Below are positions 56,374-64,000 of a stretch of DNA of 64,000 nucleotides, in pieces. Both the position numbers and the translations under genes were made by a program. Source of the stretch: Rehmannia glutinosa. Its lineage: Eukaryota > Streptophyta > Magnoliopsida > Lamiales > Orobanchaceae. The stretch covers positions 372,001 through 436,000 of the forward strand of contig JABTTQ020003423.1 in assembly GCA_016081115.2 (NCBI GenBank), written 5' to 3'. Numbering within the stretch: the stretch's first letter is position 1; the number at the start of each line of letters is the position of its first letter. Under the pieces are notes generated by a model that was not told where the DNA came from, searched no databases, and was given only the letters and a program-made list of their open reading frames with translations.

Positions 56374-58440
56374 CTATTTTTTGTATGTTGTGGGTACTAT
56401 TTTCAAAATATGATCATGTATATAATTATTTGAAAAGGCTTCCAACAACATCCTCCGATCATGATAAAAGGCAATACCAATAGTACTGGTGCCCCTAAGG
56501 TACCTCAGCAAATGTTTGCAAGTTTGCAAATGATGAATTGTAGGTGCATGAGAAAACTGACTGAGCTTATTTACATCAAAGGAAATATCAGGTCGGGTTA
56601 AGGTCAAATATTGCAAGGCTCCAACAACACTACGATAGAAGGAAGGCTGATCAAATGTAGCACTATCATTCAGAGAGAGCTTGTGAGCTGTGCTGCTGGG
56701 AGTAGCACAAGGCTTACAATGAGCCATATTCGTTTTAGACAATAAATCCTCAATATACTTAGTCGTATATGAACAAGACCCTTAGAAGACCTTGTAGCCT
56801 CCAATCCCAAGAAGTAATTGACCTTACCATTGTTTTTAAAGCAAATTACTTGCCCAAAACTGAAATCACATGCATAACTTCAACTGAATCCTCCCCAGTC
56901 AATAAGATGTCATCAACATACACCAAAATAAACAACAATTTACCAGCAAGTTTTCTGAAGAAGAGAGAACTATCAAACACAGATTTCTGGAAGCCTAAAG
57001 AGATAAGGAAACCTTTGAGTTTGTCAACCATGCCCGAGGGGCCTGTTTTAAACCATAAAGTGATTTATTGAGCTGGCAAACAAAATGTGGGTGTGAAGAA
57101 TCAGTAAAGCCAACAAGGTTGTGCCATTAAAAACTTGTTTATTGAGATCACCATTTAGAAAAAGTATTGTTGATGTCAATTTGTTGAATGGACCAATTGT
57201 GTGTGACATCAAGGAAGAGGATAAACCTGATAATAATTGGTTTAAAAATCGGACTAAAAGTCTCAAAGAAATCAATCCCGGTTGTTTGTTCAAAACCTCG
57301 AGGCACAAGTCTAGTCTTAAATTTATCCACATTTCCATAAAGCCTATGTTTTATTTTAAAATCCCATTTATTGTTGATGACACTCATATCCGGAGTAGGA
57401 GGCACAAGAGACCACATATGGTTCCTTTTTGCACTGCATGTGACCTTCCACCTGCGATATTTGAAGGCTTGATGACAAAGCGAGGGCTCTAAGGCGGCGA
57501 GAGGAAATGAGAGAGGCTTTGGGCTTGAGATGACAAGTTTTGATCTTGTGACCATAGAGTGAGTGGAAATGGAAGAAGTAGGAATAGGTGGAGAAGCGAG
57601 AAGGGAGAGAGGGGATGGAGAAGAAGAGAAAGTAGCAACACCGTAAGAAGAGGATGGGGAAGAGGAGAGAGCTTGCGGTGGAAAAGAAGAGAGATCCACC
57701 ATGAGATTAATCCCAAGAAGGGGAGGAGAAGAAACAATAGGAAAAACAGGAAGAGAACCAAAAGGAAATGGAGAAGAATGAGGGAGGGGAGTAGCGGACT
57801 TAGAGGAGCAAGAGAATAACTCAAAGATATGGAAATTCTTCTTCATTAAATTCCACAAAGTACTAGCAATATAGACTCTGTTAGTGGGACTAAAGCATTT
57901 GTAGCCTTTATGTGTGAAACTATACCTAAGAAAAATGCACTTGGAGGACTGTCTGGAGTTTATGAGAGTTATATGGACGAAGGAATGGAAAACAACTAGC
58001 CAAAAACACCTTAAAGAAAGAGTAATTAGGGGAAAGATGAAAAAGTTGTTGAAAAGGAGAAGTAAATTGGAGTGTGGCTATTGGGAGTCGGTTAATGGTA
58101 AAAAAAAGAGAGAGAAGACATCCCACCAAAATTTTAGTGGAAGTATAGCACGAGCAAGAAATGACAACCCTATCTCAACTATATGTAGATCTTCTTTTTA
58201 GCCTTCCATTTTGTTGGTGGATATGATGGCAAGGATGTCTAAATTGGATACCTAGTTGAGATAGCAATGGAGTAAAAGAATGAAACTCACCCCAATCGGT
58301 TTGGAGACACTTGATTTTGGTATTGAATTGTCTTTCAACAAGGGAGTTAAAGCGTAGAAAAATATTAAAAGCTTGGACTTAAGTTTAAGAGGAAACATTC
58401 AAGTTAACCTTGTATAATCATACAAAATATGGATATAATA
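56374..58440 (-). pseudogene. pol: Ty1/copia pol remnant (integrase, reverse transcriptase, RNase H)
   Basis: In minus-strand order: integrase core pieces near 58400-58240 (CLQTDWGGEF, HQQNG), then INRLPIATLQ (about 58085) and KGYKCFSPTNRVYIAS near 57900, a proline/serine-rich spacer, the reverse transcriptase start (WSLVPPTPDMSVINNKWDF, IDFFETFSPIFKP, WSIQQIDINN) at 57450-57150, the catalytic FILVYVDDILLTG at about 56925, and the connection/RNase H part (FYRSVVGALQYLTLTRPDIS, LLRYLRGTS) to 56390. Several frameshifts and stops break it, so it cannot make a complete protein. The YVDD active site is preserved. Confidence 0.9.
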
Positions 58441-58559
58441 TTTGTATCCTTCTCTAGATAACACATGTGAGGGCCCCATTTACTACAAGAGGTTTGATAT
58501 AAGTTTTACTGGTGCTAATGCTAATTCTACCACCTCGACTCTCCATATGCATTTTTCAC

Positions 58560-58800
58560 TACTAGTGGTTCAACCTCTTGAATCTTGATCCTTCTTAGTA
58601 TTTTGATAGCGGAGCCACAAATCATATTATGTTGATATAGACAAATTTTAGCCTCAAAACAGCTAACTACTAAGGACCGAAGAAGCTTACAGTGGGTAAT
58701 AGCTCTAACCTTGCTATTTCACATATTGGATCCTCTATAACAATTGATGAAATATTATATTTTCTTACCTTAAGAATAACAAATTATTCTTTGCTTTTTG
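58560..58800 (+). pseudogene. Copia protease fragment, opposite orientation
   Basis: On the plus strand the frame reads FDSGATNHIM, then after two stops KKLTVGNSSNLAISHIGSS. This is the aspartic protease region of plant copia polyproteins (DSGA catalytic motif, TVGNG, IS..GS). It faces the pol remnant head to head, so it comes from another copy or from an inversion. Confidence 0.75.
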
Positions 58801-59334
58801 AAAATATATCTTTGTTGTTTAAGAATCGATTCAATTTTATTACATAAAGGACATTTCTCTCTAAACCTTTCGTTTCTCTCTCCCGCAACATATCTATGTC
58901 ATACACATCTCTCTCTTTTAACTCTTTGATACTCGATATTCATTTATTCCCTCTCATGTATTTCTTAACATTTTTCTTCAAGTAAGGATATTCAAACAAA
59001 TATAAGGAAGTTGCATAAAAGTAACTTATTTTCTACATTTAAATAATAAAAAACACGATAATTTGTTAAAAAAACAATCGAAGTTATTTGAAAATCAAAA
59101 ATTACAAAAGAATTAAATATGAAATTGTTTTAAAAAAATTCTATTTATTTAAAATATCTTAAAATTATAAAATAATAAAACTCATAATTATTTTCTAAAA
59201 GTTGTTTTTTTATACTAAACAATTTTATAAAAATTTGAATTTTTTAAAAAAACTAGAACTTGTGTTAAAAATATGAAAATAAAGAAAATATATTTTATGT
59301 GAGAGAGAAATATGACTCCACCTACTTTTTGCTT
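58801..59334. other. AT-rich intergenic DNA, no gene seen
   Basis: Contains CT-rich and poly-A/T tracts only. No element ends were recognised. Confidence 0.5.
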
Positions 59335-59457
59335 TTGTATTTAAGTGTCAAGGGTATTTGGGTAAAAAAACTATAAAAGTGGGTAGAAAAGATAATATTT
59401 TTATCTCACATGTTAGAAAAGTTTTTGGTCGATCCATAATCGGTAAGACTTTGAACA
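59335..59457. mobile_element. Right end of element K family, second copy
   Basis: AAAAGTGGGTAGAAAAGATA and then GATCCATAATCGGTAA correspond to the right end of element K and, in reverse complement, to its left end at 17470-17505. The rest of this copy is not recognised. Confidence 0.5.
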
Positions 59458-60111
59458 ACTTGCTCTAAACTTAAGAGCAACATAAAACAATAAAAGAAAT
59501 TAAAGTATAATGTGCAATGCATAATATAATTCTAATATAGCTAAAATAATATGGCAACAATGTTCAAAAATAAAAATAAATATTTAATTACGACTCATGT
59601 TATAATTCGAGTGTAAAACTGTTAATCAAGTTAATATAATCAAGTTTTTCAATAGTTTATTTCTCAATCAATAACTAACTAGCCCATCGAACCTTTCTTT
59701 TGATTGGAGAAAATTTGTGATGAACTTCAACTTTGAGAAAAAAATTTAAAAAAATTAAGTGTGATAATTTTGTTAGCAACACTGCAAGGGCAATTGATTT
59801 AGACTCTTCATTTTTGGTGGAAGAGCTCGACTATTAGGTTTTAATTGAGAACTTTTAATTTCTTTATCTACATTAAAAAGTAAAAATAATACGGCAATAG
59901 ATCTGGAATTGAAATTTTAATTCCTTTATTCTTGGTAGAAGAGCTCGACCACCAGTTGCAATTGAAATTTTTTAATTTATTTATCTCATTAAAAAGTTCA
60001 AAAATTATCTTGTTGACAAACATATTTGAACCTAGGTCACACTAATTTAAAGTTTCAAGGGTGACCATTATTCATCATTAGTCTAAATTTACCTTTGGTT
60101 CAATTTTTGAA
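59458..60111. other. Intergenic DNA with a diverged direct repeat
   Basis: GGTGGAAGAGCTCGAC (near 59815) and GGTAGAAGAGCTCGAC (near 59935) start two copies of about 70 bp that both continue with TTAAT/TCATTAAAAAGT words. No gene was seen. Confidence 0.5.
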
Positions 60112-60120
60112 TTATTTTTA

Positions 60121-60950
60121 GGGCAAAATATATTTTACCCCCTCGAACTTGGCCCAATGTAGCAAACACCTCCCGAACTTGATAATGTAATAATTACCCC
60201 CTCAATCAAAGTATATGGACAAAAATACCCTAATGACAATTATTTTTAACATATTTTAATAATTGTTCCTTAATTTTAATTTTGTACTTCTATTTAAATT
60301 ATTTTTTAGAAAAAAAACAGCTAGTGGCTTAACCAGTTCACATATTAAAAATATTTTTAATAATTGATGAGTACAACAAATATACAAAAATATTGAATGT
60401 ATAAATTATTTTGATTATTTGAATTCAATGTATTTAACTCTTTCAAATAATGCGAATAAAAATAATTTTGTATATTGAATATACAACCTATTCTTTTAAA
60501 AATTATTAATAATTTATATTTCTAATAAAATAATTGATTATTCGTTAAAGATTTAATTTATTTATAGTTTATACTAGGAATCATATTGAATCAATAATAA
60601 ACAAATTAAGAAGTGTAAAAAATAAATAACTAAATTAGATTTTAGAATATATATGTATTCATATTTTTTCTAATATTGAAAGTTTATTTAATTAAATAGG
60701 TAATACTTTTATTTTTTTATTTTTATTATTTGAAAGAGTTAAATACATTAAACTCAAATAATTAAAATAATTTAAATAAATAATATAAAATTAAAATTAA
60801 TATACAATTAATAAAACATGCCAAAATAATTATTACTAAGGGTAATTTTGTCCACATACTTTGATTGAGGGGGGTAATTATTACATTGTCAAGTTTGGGG
60901 GTGTTTGGTACATTGGGCCAAGTTCAGGGGGGGTAAACTGTATTTTGCCC
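60121..60950. mobile_element. Foldback MULE-type element, third copy type
   Basis: Ends GGGCAAAATA and TATTTTGCCC with arms of about 130 bp (ACCCCCTCGAACTTGGCCCA; ACTTTGATTGAGGGGG in the right arm). The flanking 9-bp duplication is TTATTTTTA (60112-60120 and 60951-60959). AT-rich middle, no gene. Confidence 0.88.
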
Positions 60951-60959
60951 TTATTTTTA

Positions 60960-61690
60960 TATATGTACTTTATACAAAAAGTACACAAAAATTTTGGGCC
61001 CCTAAATATCGAAGAAGAAAAAAATCCGAGCCGAGTCGGCTCGACTCGTTGGCCTTATGAAAGGAACAACCATGAGTACCACTAACTAGGGAGGCCCTGG
61101 GGTGGCGAAGGTGGTACCTCCACACAAGACACGGGAGTTATATATAGGTTTACTTTTTACATTATATATACAAAGGATATTGCAACAACAAGAAAACGAG
61201 GTGGCCGAGCGCCTATGCTTTTATCTTCATCTTCAATCTTGAAATCAAGATTTTCCGGATCCATTAAGAGAGATTCAAACTCGTTAATATATGAAAATCG
61301 AGATGTGTCCCTTCACTCATATGAAGTGAATAAATACATTATTTTTTGTATAGTTTATTTGTGAGGGTCTTTTTCAAATACATAGAATACAATTTTCACA
61401 CAACGATTTTGTGGTCTTTTGTAAATAACCTCACGCAAAACTTCATCGGAGAGAGATAATTAAATAGCGAGAAAGTATCTTTTCATCCATCTCCTTCCAA
61501 TTTGCATCACTCGTGTTGGTAGGTTTAACACATTTAACGACTTTCTAAACTCCACTTTGAACAAGAACAACTTGCATTTGAACTTGTCATAAGTAAAATT
61601 TAATCAATTTCGATCAAATTTCACGAAATTAAATTTTGTCGTCGACATCCTTAACTAGAATAATAATAAAATAAATGTACCAACAACCGA
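60960..61690. other. Intergenic DNA, no gene seen
   Basis: Includes a short GC-richer patch GAGCCGAGTCGGCTCGACTC near 61030 and otherwise no recognisable structure. Confidence 0.45.
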
Positions 61691-62340
61691 TTGCTCGATA
61701 CAGTTTGTTAGGTTAGCAAAGATGATCAATTGCTACATTCATTTATATTGAAAGACAAAATTACGATAATAAATGTAACAAAAATAAGCGACACAAGAAT
61801 TTTACGTGGTTCGGCTAGAAACAAGCCTACGTCCACGGGCATAGAGCGATTCTAATTATAACGAAATAACAATTGAGAGTTTACAACATTTAGAGAATAT
61901 ATCTCTAATTAGTCCCAACACCCCAAACAAATAATCTCACTATTAACTCAATAGAATCTTCTCTCAAGTGTTTCCCAACTCTCGGTTTTATCTCTCTCTT
62001 TATTTTGTGCGTGTTCAATGAATAACATCATCATCTATTTATAGATTAAAATTACATATCTTAGATAATTTCATATCCAAAGTATATTAATTACTTTGAC
62101 ATCAATCAAAAGAAATCTCTTGCTTTGTCATCAATCAAAGACAAAGCATGTGATTTCTTTAACATTTTAGGAAAAGAACATGGATTGCTCAAAATTCACC
62201 TCACCAATTTTACCACATAGTATAAGATAAAAAAATAATATTAAAATGAAATCACACAAGGTAAAATTGAGGTCCTAAAACATTAAAATTTAGGGCCTTA
62301 GGTTTAACTTTGGCCACAAATGGGTATATCAATCCTCCAA
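61691..62340 (+). repeat. Retroelement-like repeat with ACGTGGTTCGGC motif
   Basis: GACACAAGAATTTTACGTGG, TTCGGCTAGAAACAAGCC and TACGTCCACGGGC occur together. This word set is familiar from dispersed plant retroelement sequences. No coding part or ends are visible, so the class is uncertain. Confidence 0.4.
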
Positions 62341-62416
62341 TTAGTTCCATACAAAACTATTGATTGTAACTAATCGGAATTATTCCTAATTGTTTGTCTT
62401 GAAAAACTTCCATATT

Positions 62417-62519
62417 AGATAATCAATTGGTAGTTTAGCGGTAAGATATTTGTCAATTTCGGGCGTGTGTCTAGGTTGGATAGCCATTTGACTCCCACCC
62501 TCTCAGGATTTTTATTAAA
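62417..62519 (+). mobile_element. Short tRNA-related SINE
   Basis: A 103-bp segment with an A-box-like TGGTAGTTTAGCGG and, about 45 bases on, a B-box-like GGTTGGATAGCC, ending in a T-rich then A-rich tail. It is flanked by the 15-bp direct repeat AAAAACTTCCATATT (62402-62416 and 62520-62534). Internal RNA polymerase III boxes plus a long target duplication are diagnostic of a SINE. The B box has a mismatch at its fifth base. Confidence 0.8.
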
Positions 62520-62534
62520 AAAAACTTCCATATT

Positions 62535-64000
62535 CGAATTGGGTTGTGAAAAGTTTATATTGCAATAAAAGGCCTTCTAAATGGCCCGAAAGCCTGGCGT
62601 GGGCTTTAACCGAAACCAGTTTAATAGCACTAGTCAATGTAATTAAAAAAGTGTTTAATTGATAACAAAAAAGGGATAAAACACTAATGGAATATATTGT
62701 TACCAACTGTTAACGTGAAATTGTACTAAAACATCCACATTCCTTATTTTACAAACCATTAGTATGTTTTTCAGATTGTCAATATAGAATTGGTCAACAT
62801 TTGTTTATACATCAAATCCTTCACTATATTAAAACGTGTCAAGCCAATTTTACTCATTTTCACGGAAAAGTCAACTTCTATTAATACAAATTTTACGACA
62901 TATTTGAAAAAAAATTAATAGACAGTTAAGATCTTACTATGTACATATACATCAATATTACTACACAGTGACAAGACCCATGCAATGGAAAATAGGGACT
63001 TTGTGGTCTATAAAATCCTGGTAGATAAATAACAATACAATACAAGCATGTTTCGGGAGTTGTATTTTGTTGGAAAAACTATATAATTATGTTGGGTCAC
63101 ATGTTTGGAAACATGAACAAGACATTTGATGCAGTTTGGGCTTGTACCTTAATCCAGTAATCTTTGGATTATGTATCCATGAGACATTCTGATTATTGTA
63201 CAATTTGGGCCCACTATCCCACCTAACGCAAAATTCCACTTCGCCATAATTTTCCACCAAAAACCTCATATACCCCTGAAAAGTCGTAAATAAATATCAT
63301 ATATGCCTCGTATATATTGAACCCTAGTAGTTAATGGGTTCTCTATGTCCTTTAAATCTATATATATTGTTCTCCATTTGTGTACATTTCTCAAAACTGA
63401 TAAATTTTGCTCGGCGATTTTCTTGTTCGTATTTCTAATTAATTTAAAATCTTATCTCTTTATTCATGTTCTTACCTTCATCTTCTTGCATTTCCATTGA
63501 TTTAAGCATTTGTTATCGGAATCCAATATGTAAGAGGTAAGATATCTTTCATTGTTTGTATTTGCAGTACTACCCTTTGTTGGTGCAAATTTAGCAACAA
63601 TAACGCGAACAAGGTAAACATTTTTGCTCATTTTGTGATATTCTTCAGATTTAAATTTAATCATTTACCGTGTTTTTTTACATTACGGAAAATTGGAGTT
63701 TTTTTGTTCTTGTATCTAGTTGTGGATAATTAATGCTTAGTGTTTGTATCTCATCATTTACCTTTTTTTATTTTTCATCATTTGAGTTTCTAGAAATATA
63801 TATATATATATATGTTTATTAAAATCATACTTATTTCTATTTTTAAATTTTGTTAGTCTGTTATTTTTTTTAAATTAATCTTTTCTTGTAAACTACTAAA
63901 TTATACTGACATATAGAAAATCCGATAAAACAAAATCTCAATTTTTGCAAAACTATATGACAACAATCTAAATATACTTTATACTTACATAAAATAATAA
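62535..64000. other. Intergenic DNA, no gene recognised
   Basis: AT-rich, with a (TA)n tract near 63796-63814. A T-rich region with TATA-like words lies at 63300-63420, but no frame downstream is protein-like. Confidence 0.45.

Noticed and set aside
57559..57819. Arg/Gly-rich plus-strand frame and Leu/Ser-rich minus-strand frame
   Set aside because: Shadows of the proline/serine-rich spacer between integrase and reverse transcriptase in the copia remnant.
60861..61085. 74-residue open frame starting MIEGGNYYIVKFGG
   Set aside because: It runs through the right arm of the foldback element at 60121-60950 and is not protein-like beyond it.
62430..62490. Possible functional tRNA gene
   Set aside because: A- and B-box-like words are present but no cloverleaf with paired acceptor stem is seen. 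The 15-bp flanking repeats show a SINE.

Overview
The window is nuclear DNA from a flowering plant, most likely a eudicot. It is strongly AT-rich. It holds plant class III chitinases, PILS-type auxin-carrier exons with GT-AG introns, LTR retrotransposons with tRNA-Asp and tRNA-iMet primer sites, CACTA and MULE-type transposons, a tRNA-related SINE, and many TA, CT, CA and TTA microsatellites. No bacterial-style operons, rRNA genes or CRISPR arrays are present. The species cannot be named from sequence alone. The region is gene-poor and repeat-dense.

Host genes are nearly all one family, GH18 class III (hevamine-like) chitinases. There are four loci: a nearly complete but twice-frameshifted copy at 4310-5276 (+), a 3' fragment at 31570-31830 (-), a 3' fragment with an internal 98-bp duplication at 36822-37312 (+), and an intact intronless 304-codon gene at 51563-52477 (-). 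The two long copies share a promoter block around the TATA box. The locus looks like an old tandem chitinase cluster split apart by transposons.

Between and around the chitinases, from left to right: foldback MITEs and an AT-rich element (0-3.4 kb). Then a chain of terminal-inverted-repeat elements that abut each other across shared (TA)n tracts (5.45-19.56 kb, perhaps to 20.7 kb). One of these carries FAR1/FRS-like transposase remnants, and another is split by a complete 5.8-kb gag-only LTR retrotransposon with 5-bp target duplications (10996-16799). Next come an orphan copia LTR plus primer site (20.8-21.3 kb), a foldback MULE with 9-bp target duplication (21603-27295) that itself contains a 4.2-kb Ty3-type solo LTR (22920-27103), a DUF1985-type gene fragment (27.7-29.3 kb), and a second foldback element (29870-31195).

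The middle (34-42.5 kb) holds a non-autonomous CACTA element, then a CACTA-type terminus followed by three spliceable PILS exons and a broken TNP2-like transposase. From 42.5 to 45.4 kb there are decayed LTRs. From about 45.4 to 50.8 kb there is a second chain of the same TA/CA/GA-microsatellite-bounded elements. The right end (52.8-64 kb) holds a foldback element with a long (TTA)n tract, gag and LTR remnants, a broken copia polyprotein with an oppositely oriented protease fragment, a third foldback MULE (60121-60950), and a 103-bp SINE with 15-bp target duplications (62417-62519).

The most unusual feature is the microsatellite-anchored element family. Copies share terminal inverted repeats of about 50-60 bp, sit end to end in TA-type microsatellites, and carry copy-specific tandem arrays built from a shared short word of the type TGCATATTTAGT. 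One copy links the family tentatively to a FAR1-like Mutator transposase.
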